Positions 1-8,360 of a DNA stretch of 64,000 nucleotides are shown here, piece by piece. Both the position numbers and the translations under genes were made by a program. Source of the DNA: Cereibacter ovatus (GTDB taxonomy: Bacteria > Pseudomonadota > Alphaproteobacteria > Rhodobacterales > Rhodobacteraceae); assembly GCF_900207575.1 (NCBI RefSeq), contig NZ_OAOQ01000011.1, positions 1 through 64,000 on the forward strand. The letters run 5' to 3'. Position 1 is the first letter of the stretch; every line of letters begins with the position of its first letter. The notes below the pieces were generated by a model that was given only the letters and a program-made list of their open reading frames with translations, was not told where the DNA came from and searched no databases.

Positions 1-195
1 AAGCTGGCGACCGGCCCCGGAACCGGCGCGGTCACACCCACCTTCACCTGCGGCGGCACGCTGGACCTGACCGGCCTGCCGGTCGGAACCCATACGATCA
101 TCGAGGCCGACACCATCACCGGCACCTTCGCCGATGTCATCGGCGGAACCGTCAGCTACGCCACGTCGGGGCAGGTCATCGCGACCGTGGCCTGA
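1..195 (+). CDS. C-terminal end of an unidentified secreted or phage-like protein (partial)
   Basis: An open frame enters at base 1 and ends at TGA 193-195, giving 64 residues rich in Gly, Thr, Ala and Val with no charged clusters. The segment GTHTIIEADTITGTFADV resembles the strand-rich repeats near the C-termini of autotransporter passengers and some phage tail or fibre proteins, but no family can be assigned from so little. The next gene on the same strand is a D12-class DNA methyltransferase of a kind often carried by prophages, so a phage structural protein is one possibility. The 5' end lies outside the window. Confidence 0.45.
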   Translation, partial: KLATGPGTGAVTPTFTCGGTLDLTGLPVGTHTIIEADTITGTFADVIGGTVSYATSGQVIATVA

Positions 196-218
196 CGACG
201 GCAAAAGCCGGAAGGCCA

Positions 219-238
219 GAGGGCGCTGGAACGCCCTC
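219..238 (+). terminator. Hairpin after the partial gene
   Basis: GAGGGCG and CGCCCTC form a perfect 7-bp stem with a 6-base loop, 24 bases after the upstream stop. There is no T-run, so termination is only inferred from position. Confidence 0.35.
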
Positions 239-332
239 CGACACGGGGAAACTGCAAACCTCCCCGCCGACCAGACGCAGATCATGGCCGCCTCCGCACC
301 CTTGCGGGCACGGCCGACAAGACGTGATTCCC

Positions 333-1157
333 ATGGACAAACCATTAACAGCCGTCACCCCGGTGCAGCCCGTCGCCCCATGGCTGGGCGGTAAGCGCAA
401 CCTTGCAAAGCGCATCTGCGGCCTGATCGACCGCACGCCCTGCCTGACCTATGCCGAGCCCTTCGTCGGCATGGGCGGGATCTTCCTGCGCCGCGCCACC
501 CGGCCGCGGGCCGAGGTGATCAATGACCGCGGCCGCGACGTCGCCAACCTGTTCCGGATCCTCCAGCGCCACTATCCGCAGTTCCTCGACACGCTGCGGT
601 TCCAGCTGACCACCCGGGCCGAGTTCAACCGGCTGGTGGCGACCGATCCCGACACGCTGACCGACCTCGAACGCGCGGCGCGGTTTCTCTACCTTCAGCG
701 CACGGCCTTTGGCGGCAAGGTCTCGGGGCGGAACTTTGGCGTCTCGTCGCACCGGCCGGGCCGGTTCAACCTGTCCACGCTCGAGCCGATGCTGGAAGAT
801 CTGCATTCACGTCTTGCCGGCGTCATCATCGAGTGCCTGGACTGGGCCGAGTTCATCCCGCGCTACGACCGCGACGGCACGCTGTTCTACCTCGACCCGC
901 CCTACTGGGGCTGCGAGGGCGACTATGGCCGCCGGCTGTTCCAGCGCGGGGACTTCGAACGGATGGCCGAACTCTTGGCCGGGATCGAGGGACGGTTCAT
1001 CCTGTCGCTCAATGACGTCCCCGAGGTGCGGGCAATCTTCGCCCGCTTCCACCTGACCGAGGTGACGACCAGCTACACCATAGGCGACCGCGCCGACCGC
1101 AGTTCCACCCGGGCCGAGCTGCTGATATCGAACCGCGACCTGCCCCCGCCGGGCTGA
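333..1157 (+). CDS. D12-class DNA adenine (N6) methyltransferase
   Basis: It transfers a methyl group from S-adenosylmethionine to adenine in DNA. The N-terminus has the family pattern APWLGGKRNLAKRI followed by PFVGMGGIF (SAM-binding FxGxG type). The catalytic motif DPPYWG lies near residue 190, and the mid-protein stretch with LQRTAFGG is typical of the Dam/D12 family. At 274 residues it is close to the usual length. ATG at 333 was chosen; an in-frame GTG at 324 would add three residues. No restriction endonuclease is adjacent, so it looks like an orphan methylase such as those of prophages, where it may protect phage DNA or alter host marks. The recognition sequence cannot be read from the gene. 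Confidence 0.85.
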   Translation: MDKPLTAVTPVQPVAPWLGGKRNLAKRICGLIDRTPCLTYAEPFVGMGGIFLRRATRPRAEVINDRGRDVANLFRILQRHYPQFLDTLRFQLTTRAEFNRLVATDPDTLTDLERAARFLYLQRTAFGGKVSGRNFGVSSHRPGRFNLSTLEPMLEDLHSRLAGVIIECLDWAEFIPRYDRDGTLFYLDPPYWGCEGDYGRRLFQRGDFERMAELLAGIEGRFILSLNDVPEVRAIFARFHLTEVTTSYTIGDRADRSSTRAELLISNRDLPPPG

Positions 1158-1224
1158 ACGTGGAAGGGGCCGTTCAAGGACCCTTTAACACCCCGCCAAA
1201 TGCCCAAAGCGCGAAATGCGTCTG

Positions 1225-1266
1225 CTGCAAGTTCTGCTGTCCCGTCCTGCAAATTCTGCTGTCCCG
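1225..1266 (+). repeat. Tandem 20-bp direct repeat (period 22)
   Basis: CTGCAAGTTCTGCTGTCCCG at 1225-1244 recurs at 1247-1266 with one mismatch. It lies in the 289-base gap between the methyltransferase and the YbjN-like gene. No gene or known element is recognised in that gap. Confidence 0.6.
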
Positions 1267-1446
1267 CTACAACAGCTACAGCTGCCGATTTGTCCACAGA
1301 AGATTTCTTAGAAATCGCTTTACAGGGTTCCGCTTTCGCAACACCATATCTAGTAAGGGCGGCGGCAGGCAACGCCGTCCCTTGCCGAACACCCAGCCTC
1401 TTGTGGGTGGAACCCCACAGGCGGCTCAATAATCGAGGCCGGGCAC

Positions 1447-1950
1447 ATGGCACTTTCCGAGACCTACCTCTCGTCAGACGAGATGCACCCGATCGACATC
1501 GTCGAGACGCTGGCCGAACATCACGAATGGGAGTTCGACCGCGTTACCGAGGATCAGATCGCCATGGCCGTCGAAGGGCAGTGGCGGACCTATTCGCTGA
1601 CCCTTGCGTGGTCGCCCCATGACGAAACGCTGCGGCTGATCTGCACCTTCGAGATGGAGCCACCGACCCGCCGGATGGCCGAACTGCATGATCTGCTGAA
1701 CCGCTGCAACGATCTGGTCTGGACCGGCGCCTTCACCTACTGGGCTGAACAGAAGCTGATGGTCTGGCGCTATGGCCTGCTTCTGGCGGGCGGGCAGACG
1801 GCCTCGGCCGAACAGATCGACCGGCTGATCGCTTCGGCGGTGACGGCGTCGGAACGGTTCTATCCTGCGTTCCAGATGGTGTCCTGGGCCGACCGCCCGG
1901 CTGCCGATGCGATCAACGTCGCCATTGCAGAGGCTTACGGCCGCGCCTAG
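1447..1950 (+). CDS. YbjN domain-containing protein
   Basis: This 167-residue cytoplasmic protein has the YbjN / type III secretion chaperone-like fold signature: an N-terminal half with alternating strands (WEFDRVTEDQIAMAVEG, YSLTLAW), a Pro-Thr-rich turn (EMEPPTRRMAELHDLLNRCN) and a C-terminal helix pair. Homologues are conserved in Alphaproteobacteria. In E. coli YbjN is tied to stress and motility phenotypes, but the molecular function is unknown. It sits 25 bases before proC on the same strand, a pairing that is usual in Rhodobacteraceae and suggests co-transcription. There is no signal peptide or membrane segment. Confidence 0.8.
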   Translation: MALSETYLSSDEMHPIDIVETLAEHHEWEFDRVTEDQIAMAVEGQWRTYSLTLAWSPHDETLRLICTFEMEPPTRRMAELHDLLNRCNDLVWTGAFTYWAEQKLMVWRYGLLLAGGQTASAEQIDRLIASAVTASERFYPAFQMVSWADRPAADAINVAIAEAYGRA

Positions 1951-1975
1951 TCTTTTCCCCGCAGAGACGGGGGAA

Positions 1976-2800
1976 ATGATGAATCTTGCGGATCTTGGCC
2001 GACGGGGGCTGGTGCTTCTGGGCTGCGGGAAGATGGGCTCGGCGTTGTTGGAAGGCTGGCTGGGCCGGGGGCTGGCGCTGAATTCGGTCTGGGTGACCGA
2101 GCCGTTTCCGTCCGATTGGCTGAAGGGGCTGGCGGCCCGCGGGCTGCATCTGAACGCGCCGCTGCCCGATGCGCCCGCGGTGGTGCTGGTCGCGGTCAAG
2201 CCGCAGATGATGGCCGAGGCGCTGCCCACGCTGGGCGCCCTTGGCGGGGGGGGCACGCTGTTCCTGACCGTCGCCGCCGGCACCCCGATCGCGTTCTACG
2301 AACGCACGCTGGGCCCCGGAACGCCGGTCATCCGCGCGATGCCGAACACGCCCGCCGCCGTGGGCCGCGGCATCACCGCGATCACCGGCAACCCTCTGGC
2401 GTCCGAGGATCACCTGGCGCTGGCCGAGGCGTTGCTGTCGGCGGTGGGGCAGGTGGTGAGGTTGGAGGGCGAGCATCAGATGGATGCGGTCACCGCGCTG
2501 TCCGGCTCTGGTCCGGCCTATGTCTTTCACCTGATCGAGGCGCTGGCCGCCGCCGGCGAGGCCGAGGGCCTGCCCGCGCCGCTGGCCATGCAGCTGGCCC
2601 GCGCCACCGTCACCGGCGCAGGCGAATTGGCCCATCGTGCGCCGGAAACGGCGGCACAGCTTCGGATCAACGTGACCTCGCCCGGTGGCACGACGGCCGC
2701 GGCGCTGGCGGTGCTGATGGATGCGGACACCGGCCTTGGGCCCTTGATGCAGCGCGCGGTCAAGGCCGCCGCCGACCGCGGACGGGAGTTGGCACGGTGA
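1976..2800 (+). CDS. proC: Pyrroline-5-carboxylate reductase
   Basis: ProC catalyses the last step of proline synthesis, NAD(P)H-dependent reduction of 1-pyrroline-5-carboxylate. The Rossmann motif VLLGCGKMGSALLEGWL is at the N-terminus. VAVKPQMM and RAMPNTPAAVGRG follow in family order, and the C-terminal signature (ALSGSGPAYVFHLIEALA, then VTSPGGTTAAAL) is intact. It has 274 residues, a normal length. Two ATGs lie side by side at 1976 and 1979 behind the purine-rich GGGGGAA; the first was taken. Its TGA overlaps the GTG of csaA, so the two are probably translationally coupled. Confidence 0.95.
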   Translation: MMNLADLGRRGLVLLGCGKMGSALLEGWLGRGLALNSVWVTEPFPSDWLKGLAARGLHLNAPLPDAPAVVLVAVKPQMMAEALPTLGALGGGGTLFLTVAAGTPIAFYERTLGPGTPVIRAMPNTPAAVGRGITAITGNPLASEDHLALAEALLSAVGQVVRLEGEHQMDAVTALSGSGPAYVFHLIEALAAAGEAEGLPAPLAMQLARATVTGAGELAHRAPETAAQLRINVTSPGGTTAAALAVLMDADTGLGPLMQRAVKAAADRGRELAR

Positions 2801-3129
2801 TCACCTACGACGATTTTGCCAAGGTCGACATCCGCGTGGGCCGCATCACCCGCGCCGAACCCTACCCCGAGGCGCGCAAACCGGCGCTGAAGCTGTGGGT
2901 CGATTTCGGGCCCGGGATCGGCGAGAAACGCTCGTCCGCGCAGATCACGAAACACTACTCGCCCGAGGCGCTGGTGGGCCGGCAGGTGCTGGCGGTGGTG
3001 AACTTTCCGCCGCGGCAGATCGGCAAGGTGCTGTCCGAGGTGCTGGTTCTGGGGGTGCCCGATGCCGAAGGCGAGGTCGTGCTGATCGGCCCCGGCCACG
3101 ACGTCCCCGACGGGGGGAGGCTTTATTGA
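2797..3129 (+). CDS. csaA: CsaA-type tRNA-binding domain protein
   Basis: A single 110-residue tRNA-binding OB-fold domain, with the family landmarks FAKVDIRVGRI, KLWVDFGPGIGEKRSSAQIT, VNFPPRQIG and SEVLVLG. CsaA homologues bind tRNA-like RNA and have been proposed to act as export-related chaperones in Bacillus; the role in Alphaproteobacteria is not settled. The start is GTG at 2797, overlapping the proC stop as GTGA. The stop overlaps the TTG start of the next gene. The tight overlaps point to one transcript. Confidence 0.88.
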   Translation: MITYDDFAKVDIRVGRITRAEPYPEARKPALKLWVDFGPGIGEKRSSAQITKHYSPEALVGRQVLAVVNFPPRQIGKVLSEVLVLGVPDAEGEVVLIGPGHDVPDGGRLY

Positions 3130-4097
3130 GGCTGCTTGTCACCCGTCCGCTGCCCGCCCCCGTGATCGAAGCCGCCCGTGCCCGCTTCGATGTCACCCTG
3201 CGCGACAGCACGCTGCCGCTGACCCCGGCCGAGTTGCGCGATGCGCTGGCCGGATATGACGCAGTGCTGCCGACGCTGGGCGATCTGTTCCGCGCCGAGG
3301 TCTTTGCCGATGTGCCGGCCCCGCGGGCGCGCATCCTTGCCAATTTCGGCGTGGGAACCAACCACATCGACGTGGCCGCAGCACAGGCGGCGGGGCTGTG
3401 CGTGACGAACACTCCGGGCGCCGTGACCGATGCCACCGCGGATATCGCGCTGACGTTGATCCTGATGACAGCCCGCCGCGCGGGCGAGGGCGAGCGTCTT
3501 CTGCGCGCTGGCGGCTGGCAGGGCTGGCACCCGACGCAGATGCTGGGGCTGCATGTCTCGGGCAAGCGGCTGGGCATCATCGGCATGGGCCGGATCGGCA
3601 AGGCCATCGCGCGCCGTGCCCATGCGGGTTTCGGGATGCAGGTCAGCTTTTTCAATCGGTCAACCGTCACCGACCCCGGCGTGCCCGCGCGACAGGTCAC
3701 CCTGCCCGAGGCGCTTTCGGCCGATGTCGTGGTGCTGGCCGTGCCCGCCACACCCGCAACGCACCATCTGATCGATGCCGCCGCGCTGGCGCAGATGCGG
3801 CCGCACGCGATCCTTGTGAACATCGCCCGCGGCGATGTGGTGGACGAGGCCGCGCTGATCGAGGCGCTGTCTCAGGGCCGGATTGCCGGTGCCGGTCTCG
3901 ATGTCTACGAATTCGAACCGCATGTGCCCAAGGCGCTGATCGCGATGGAGAATGTGACGCTGCTGCCGCACTTGGGCACCGCGGCGCTGGAAGTGCGCGA
4001 ACAGATGGGAATGATGGCGGTCGACAACCTTTGGGCCTTCGCCGAGGGCCGCCCGCTTCCCAATCCGGTCGAGGCCCCCGATGCCCCGCCTGTGTGA
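3126..4097 (+). CDS. D-isomer 2-hydroxyacid dehydrogenase (glyoxylate/hydroxypyruvate reductase type)
   Basis: An NAD(P)H-dependent reductase of 2-oxoacids, most likely glyoxylate or hydroxypyruvate. The nucleotide-binding motif GKRLGIIGMGRIGKAIARRA, the substrate arginine in NIARGDVVDEAAL, the acid in GLDVYEFEP and the active-site His in LLPHLGTA are all present in order. NFGVGTNHIDV marks the GyaR/GhrB-like group. The TTG at 3126 starts in a TTGA overlap with the csaA stop and gives 323 residues, the usual length. An ATG start is not available near the conserved N-terminus RLLVTRPLP. The exact substrate cannot be read from sequence. Confidence 0.9.
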   Translation: MRLLVTRPLPAPVIEAARARFDVTLRDSTLPLTPAELRDALAGYDAVLPTLGDLFRAEVFADVPAPRARILANFGVGTNHIDVAAAQAAGLCVTNTPGAVTDATADIALTLILMTARRAGEGERLLRAGGWQGWHPTQMLGLHVSGKRLGIIGMGRIGKAIARRAHAGFGMQVSFFNRSTVTDPGVPARQVTLPEALSADVVVLAVPATPATHHLIDAAALAQMRPHAILVNIARGDVVDEAALIEALSQGRIAGAGLDVYEFEPHVPKALIAMENVTLLPHLGTAALEVREQMGMMAVDNLWAFAEGRPLPNPVEAPDAPPV

Positions 4098-4127
4098 AGG
4101 CGCTGCCCGCCGGTCCGGGCGCCAAGG

Positions 4128-4160
4128 CCGCGCACGGGGGTTCGATGCCCCCGTGCGCGG
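4128..4160 (+). terminator. Strong GC-rich hairpin between dehydrogenase and sulfotransferase genes
   Basis: CCGCGCACGGGGG and CCCCCGTGCGCGG form a perfect 13-bp stem with a 7-base loop, 30 bases after the upstream stop and 21 bases before the next ATG. There is no T-run, so it may attenuate or end transcription, or act at RNA level on the sulfotransferase start. Confidence 0.6.
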
Positions 4161-4181
4161 CACCCCTGCCAGGGGGGCGCC

Positions 4182-4847
4182 ATGATCATCTCGCGCGGGC
4201 GCCGGTTCATCTTCGTTCATATCCCCAAGACCGGAGGCACCTCGCTGGCGCTGGCGCTGGAACGGCGGGCGATGAAGGATGATATCCTGATCGGTGACAC
4301 GCCCAAGGCCCGCGCCCGCCGCGGCCGGTTGCGCGGGGTGAAGGCTCAGGGCCGGCTGTGGAAACACTCGACCCTCGCCGATATCGCGGGCCTTGTGACC
4401 GATGCCGAGATCGAGGATTTCTTTACCCTCGCGCTTGTTCGCAATCCATGGGATCGGGTGGTCAGCTATTACGAATGGCTGCGCGGCCAAGGCTTTGCCC
4501 ATCCTGCCGTGGGCCTTGCCAAGTCGCTTGATTTCTCGGGCTTCGTGAATCACCCGCAAACCCGGACGTCGCTGCGGCTGTGGCCGGTGTCGGCCTATAT
4601 GCGCGACCGTCACGGCGTCGAACGCGCCAGCCTTTTCCTGCGGCTGGAACATCTGCACGACGATCTGGAACCGTTCGAATCCCACCTTGGCTTCCGGCTT
4701 TCGCCGCTTCCCCGCACCAACGAAAGCACCCGCCAGCAGGACTGGCGCGGCTATTACAGCGATGCGGACGCAGCCCTTGTGGCCCGGCTCTGCGCCGAGG
4801 ATATCGCACGCTTCGGCTATGGTTTCGACGATGCCGCCGCGCGCTAG
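4182..4847 (+). CDS. Sulfotransferase family protein
   Basis: A 221-residue soluble protein with the PAPS-binding elements of sulfotransferases: the 5'-phosphosulfate loop HIPKTGGTS at residues 13-21 and the 3'-phosphate-binding segment [13 protein letters not shown] near residue 86. Such short bacterial sulfotransferases resemble the Sulfotransfer_2 group and modify carbohydrates or lipids; the acceptor here is unknown. There is no signal peptide. It stands alone after a strong hairpin and before tRNA-Ala. The ATG at 4182 follows a GGGGGGC stretch. Confidence 0.85.
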   Translation: MIISRGRRFIFVHIPKTGGTSLALALERRAMKDDILIGDTPKARARRGRLRGVKAQGRLWKHSTLADIAGLVTDAEIEDFFTLALVRNPWDRVVSYYEWLRGQGFAHPAVGLAKSLDFSGFVNHPQTRTSLRLWPVSAYMRDRHGVERASLFLRLEHLHDDLEPFESHLGFRLSPLPRTNESTRQQDWRGYYSDADAALVARLCAEDIARFGYGFDDAAAR

Positions 4848-4915
4848 GGCGCGCGCATTTTCTTCCGGTGCAGCCCTTGACATCCACCGTCACTTGGGCG
4901 AGATACCGCCTCGTT

Positions 4916-4991
<76 letters not shown>

Positions 4992-5421
4992 TTTCGCATC
5001 TATTGCGATAAAAATCCGTCAGCCCCTTGAATGGAAAGGTGGCCTCGGCGGTTCGACAACCCTCTAAGCAATTATAGCGCAGAGGCGCTGCGAAGACCAG
5101 TTTCAGCACGGGTCTCTTGAGGGAAAAGCCCCCTTTTTCGCAGATAGTCCAAGGGTTTGAGAGAAACGCAACAGCGTGTTCGATAACTTCCTCCAGGCGT
5201 CCTTGTGGGGCACGCTCTGGGAAGCCGCCTGACCGCAATCTGCACTGCGATCATCGAAAAGCGCGCCGAATCGGCCTCGGCGGGCTTCTGACTGTCCGGC
5301 GGTGCGGGGCTTCCGAGGGGTCACCCGCACAGAGCCAAGCCATGTGGGCAAGCCGCCGAACTGCACCACATGCAACCAAGTCGAACCGTGGAACCAGTTA
5401 CAAACAAACGATTTATGGAAA
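4992..5421. other. 430-base gap between converging tRNA genes, no gene recognised
   Basis: The stretch is less GC-rich than its surroundings and has runs of A and T (for example GATAAAAATC near 5006). Open frames crossing it are not supported by any recognisable protein motif. The frame that reads through tRNA-Pro on the minus strand is a translated tRNA, not a protein. No duplicated tRNA 3' end that would mark an attachment site was found. Confidence 0.5.
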
Positions 5422-5498
5422 TGGTCGGAGTGGAGGGATTCGAACCCCCGACATCCTGCTCCCAAAGCAGGCGCGCTACCAGACTGCGCTACACTCCG
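5422..5498 (-). tRNA. tRNA-Pro (anticodon TGG)
   Basis: Read on the minus strand, the acceptor CGGAGTG pairs with CACTCCG. The anticodon loop TTTGGGA gives TGG, which reads CCA and wobbles to other proline codons. The T arm contains GGTTCGAATCC. CCA is encoded (TGG at 5422-5424 on the plus strand). Length 77. The 3' end faces tRNA-Ala. Confidence 0.95.
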
Positions 5499-5568
5499 AC
5501 GCGGACTTCCTACCGCGTCAGGCCGCGGATGGGAAGGGTCCGTCGCATCGCCGGATCGCAGGGGGCAG

Positions 5569-5666
5569 TGCAACCGTGGCGACCGAAAGGCCCTAGGTCA
5601 CAGCCGGAGCAATCGCCCGCGTGTGGTTTGCGCGCCTTGGTGCAGCCGTGGCGACCGAAAGGCCCT
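5569..5666. repeat. 26-bp direct repeat, two copies 72 bases apart
   Basis: The sequence TGCARCCGTGGCGACC followed by GAAAGGCCCT occurs at 5569-5594 and 5641-5666 with one mismatch. The second copy abuts the stop of the DUF192 gene. On the minus strand each copy can form a short GGCC-TTTC-GGTC hairpin, so a duplicated terminator is possible. Confidence 0.6.
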
Positions 5667-6136
5667 CAGTCGCAGGGCCAGGCGGCGGTGGCCTGATCCA
5701 GTGCCGGGTGACGCAGCACGCTGCCGGGGACGATCCCCAGCCGCCGGGCCAGACCGCCGTTGATCTCAAGCACGCTCTGGATGCCGTCGCCGCCACGGAT
5801 CGGCGTCAGGTCGCCCGGCACGGCTTCGGAATGAACGTGTGTCACCGTGCCGTCAGCACCGACGAAAATCATGTCGAGCGGGATCAGCGTGTTGCGCATC
5901 CAGAAGCTGGCAACCTGCGGGCGGTCGAACAGGAACAGCATCCCCGCCGACCGCGGCAGGCTTTCACGGAACATCAGCCCCTTGGCGCGCTCGGCCGGGG
6001 TGTCGGCCAGCTCGATCGTGAAACGCAGGACCGATCCCGAGGGTGTGCGCAAATCGACGCTTTCGGGCGCACAGGCGGCCTGCGCCCCTGCCCCGGCCCA
6101 CAAGACCAGTGCCAGCCCGCAAAGGGCAGATCTCAC
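5666..6136 (-). CDS. DUF192 family secreted protein
   Basis: A small exported protein of 156 residues: a signal peptide (RSALCGLALVLWAGAGAQA, cleavage likely after AQA), then the DUF192 core with KGLMFRESLPRSAGMLFLF, FWMRNTLIPLDMIFV and the C-terminal VLEINGG. Crystal structures of the family show a small beta-barrel; no function is established. The start was set at GTG 6136, where GTGA overlaps the stop of the upstream cold-shock gene, because this places the signal peptide at the N-terminus. An ATG at 6175 would add 13 residues. It is probably cotranscribed with the cold-shock gene. Confidence 0.85.
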   Translation of the reverse strand: MRSALCGLALVLWAGAGAQAACAPESVDLRTPSGSVLRFTIELADTPAERAKGLMFRESLPRSAGMLFLFDRPQVASFWMRNTLIPLDMIFVGADGTVTHVHSEAVPGDLTPIRGGDGIQSVLEINGGLARRLGIVPGSVLRHPALDQATAAWPCD

Positions 6137-6678
6137 TCGTCCGGTTGCTGAGACTGCCGCGCCGCCGCTTCCCATGACACCACCTGAACCGCCATGCGGC
6201 CGCGCCGGCCCTCGATGATGCGCAGCGCCACCGCTTCGCCCGCCGCAAGATCGGCAAAGCCCGACATCCGCAGCACCTCGACATGGATGAACACGTCTTC
6301 GTGCCGGCCGAACACATTGGCAAAGCCGAAGCCCTTGCCCTTGTCGAACCACTTGACACGCGACGGTTCCAGCGGCCGGGCGGCGATTTCTTCGGGGGTG
6401 GTGGCCTCGCTGTCTTCGGCCAGATGGAAGGTGGTGCCGGCGGGCGGCTCGATGTGAACCACCTCGACCGCCTGCACGCCGCGCTGGGTCGACTGCACCT
6501 TCACGGTGATCCCGGCGCCATCCGCGACCGAGCTTTGGCCATAGTTCCGCAGGACGTTGGCGTGCAGAAGGATGTCAGAGCCGCTTTCCTCGGTCACGAT
6601 GAAACCGAAGCCCTTGGCCGGATCGAACCACTTCACACGGCCTTGCACAACCAGCACAGCCTTCTCGTCTTCCACCAT
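6133..6678 (-). CDS. Double cold-shock domain protein
   Basis: Two cold-shock (OB-fold) RNA-binding domains in one chain. The first holds GRVKWFDPAKGFGFIV with an ILLHANVLR RNP-2-like segment. The second holds SRVKWFDKGKGFGFANV with DVFIHVEVLR. An acidic linker (EDSEATTPEEIAAR) joins them. Such two-domain proteins of about 180 residues are typical of Alphaproteobacteria and are thought to act as RNA chaperones or antiterminators. Start ATG 6678 has GGGAAAG upstream; an ATG at 6726 would add 16 unconserved residues. The stop overlaps the DUF192 start by four bases. Confidence 0.9.
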   Translation of the reverse strand: MVEDEKAVLVVQGRVKWFDPAKGFGFIVTEESGSDILLHANVLRNYGQSSVADGAGITVKVQSTQRGVQAVEVVHIEPPAGTTFHLAEDSEATTPEEIAARPLEPSRVKWFDKGKGFGFANVFGRHEDVFIHVEVLRMSGFADLAAGEAVALRIIEGRRGRMAVQVVSWEAAARQSQQPDE

Positions 6679-6775
6679 TCCAGAGCTTTCCCAGATGAGC
6701 CCGTAGCTTGTGAGTAGTGCCGTCAATCGACCGCTGGATTCAAGTGCAAATTATCACTGACAGGCGAACCTTTCA

Positions 6776-6790
6776 TTCGCGAAGCGCGAA
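6776..6790 (+). repeat. Dispersed 15-bp palindromic motif, copy 1
   Basis: TTCGCGAAGCGCGAA, an inverted repeat TTCGCG/CGCGAA around AAG, lies between the cold-shock gene and pdxH, just downstream of pdxH. Near-identical copies occur at 21631, 41792 and 56474. Confidence 0.65.
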
Positions 6791-6792
6791 AT

Positions 6793-7395
6793 TCAGGGGT
6801 TCAGCCGGTCGATCGTCCAGTTTGCGGAAGGATCCGTCCTGCGCCACCGGAAGCGGTCGTGCAGCCGGAACGCGCCGTCGGCCCAGAATTCGATCTCCAG
6901 CGGCAGAATCCTGAACCCGCCCCAGAACGCCGGGCGCGGCGGATTGGTTCCGAACCGTGCGGTGACGCGGGCGACCTCGGCCATCAATGCGGTGCGCGAG
7001 GACAAGGGCCGGCTCTGTTCGGACGCCCAGGCCCCCAGCCGGCTTTTCAGCGAGCGCGAGGCGAAATAGGCGTCGGCGCTGGCGCCATCCTCGCGTTCAA
7101 CCAGACCGCGGACGCGGATCTGCCGGCGCAGCGATTTCCAGTGCAGCACGAAGGCGGCCTTGCCGGTGGCCTCGATCTCGGTCGCCTTGGCCGAGCCATA
7201 GTTGGTGTAGAACACGAAGGCGGCAGGCTCGATCTCTTTGAGAAGAACCATACGGACATTGGGCAGCCCCGCCGCATCCACCGTGGCCAGGGCGATGGCA
7301 TTGGGGTCGTTGGGTTCCTGCGGCTCGGCCTCGGCCAGCCACGCCCGCGCGATGGCGAAGGGGTCGTCCCCCGCGAAGATGCCCGACCTGTCCAT
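6793..7395 (-). CDS. pdxH: Pyridoxamine/pyridoxine 5'-phosphate oxidase
   Basis: An FMN enzyme that makes pyridoxal 5'-phosphate from pyridoxine or pyridoxamine phosphate. The 200-residue protein has the family blocks in order: [36 protein letters not shown], the FMN-binding ALHW-type segment [18 protein letters not shown], the SRPLSSR loop, and the C-terminal signature [17 protein letters not shown] with FRLHDRFRW. The start is ATG at 7395. It is divergent from fabI, with 139 bases between the two starts. Confidence 0.95.
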   Translation of the reverse strand: MDRSGIFAGDDPFAIARAWLAEAEPQEPNDPNAIALATVDAAGLPNVRMVLLKEIEPAAFVFYTNYGSAKATEIEATGKAAFVLHWKSLRRQIRVRGLVEREDGASADAYFASRSLKSRLGAWASEQSRPLSSRTALMAEVARVTARFGTNPPRPAFWGGFRILPLEIEFWADGAFRLHDRFRWRRTDPSANWTIDRLNP

Positions 7396-7534
7396 GCCCT
7401 GCCCCCTTGCTGCCGGACAAGCCTAAAGCGGCGGCCCCGCGCGGGCAAGGCCGCCGCATCCTGCCGCACTTGATGCAAGCCCGGCAATGGCCTACACCAC
7501 GCGCGACGTAAGGGAACAAGACGAGGGTCACCCG

Positions 7535-8359
7535 ATGGCGAACGGACTGATGGCAGGCAAGCGCGGGCTCATCATGGGGCTGGCCAACGACAAGTCCATT
7601 GCCTGGGGCATTGCCAAGTGCTGCGCCGATCAGGGCGCGGAACTGGCCTTTTCCTATCAGGGCGATGCGCTGAAAAAGCGGGTCGAGCCGCTGGCGGCCT
7701 CGGTCGGGGCGACCGAGATGATCGATTGCGACGTGTCCGACGAAGGCTCGCTTGATCGGCTGTTCGCCCATCTGAAAGAGATCTGGGGCACGATCGATTT
7801 CGTCGTCCATGCCATCGGCTTTTCCGACAAGTCCGAACTGCGCGGCCGCTATGTCGACACCTCGGCTGCAAACTTCCGCATGACGATGGACATCTCGGTC
7901 TATTCCTTCACCGCCGTCTGCCAGCGCGCCGCGGCGATGATGCCCGCGGGCGGCAGCCTGCTGACGCTGACCTATTACGGCGCCGAGAAGGTGATGCCGC
8001 ACTACAACGTCATGGGCCTTGCCAAGGCCGCGCTGGAAACCTCGGTGCAATATATCGCCGAGGATCTGGGCAAGGACGGCATCCGCGTGAATGCGATCTC
8101 GGCCGGGCCGATCAAGACGCTGGCCGCCAGCGGCATCGGCGACTTCCGCTACATCATGAAGTGGAACGAGCTGAACTCGCCCTTGCGCCGCAACGTCACG
8201 CAGGAAGAAGTGGGCAAGGCCGCGATTTACCTGCTGTCGGATCTGGGCAGCGGCACCACGGGCGAAGTCCTGCACGTCGATGCGGGCTATCACGTCGTGG
8301 GCATGAAGGCGGTGGACGCGCCCGACATCGATGCGGTGACCGGTCGCAAGGACGGCTGA
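7535..8359 (+). CDS. fabI: Enoyl-[acyl-carrier-protein] reductase (NADH)
   Basis: FabI performs the last reduction in each round of fatty-acid elongation. It is a short-chain dehydrogenase of 274 residues with the variant cofactor motif GLANDKSIAWGIAK, the conserved DVSDEGSLD, AIGFSDKSELRG, and the FabI catalytic Tyr-x6-Lys in YNVMGLAK. The substrate-loop region SAGPIKTLAASGI is complete. ATG 7535 was preferred to the in-frame ATG 7487 because the conserved start is MANGLMAGKRGLIMG. The next gene starts one base after the stop. Confidence 0.95.
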   Translation: MANGLMAGKRGLIMGLANDKSIAWGIAKCCADQGAELAFSYQGDALKKRVEPLAASVGATEMIDCDVSDEGSLDRLFAHLKEIWGTIDFVVHAIGFSDKSELRGRYVDTSAANFRMTMDISVYSFTAVCQRAAAMMPAGGSLLTLTYYGAEKVMPHYNVMGLAKAALETSVQYIAEDLGKDGIRVNAISAGPIKTLAASGIGDFRYIMKWNELNSPLRRNVTQEEVGKAAIYLLSDLGSGTTGEVLHVDAGYHVVGMKAVDAPDIDAVTGRKDG

Positions 8360-8360
8360 G

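Noticed and set aside
5103-5573. Minus-strand frame of 156 codons with VAQSGSAPALGAGCRGFESL
   Set aside because: This peptide is the well-known false translation of a tRNA-Pro gene, which is at 5422-5498.
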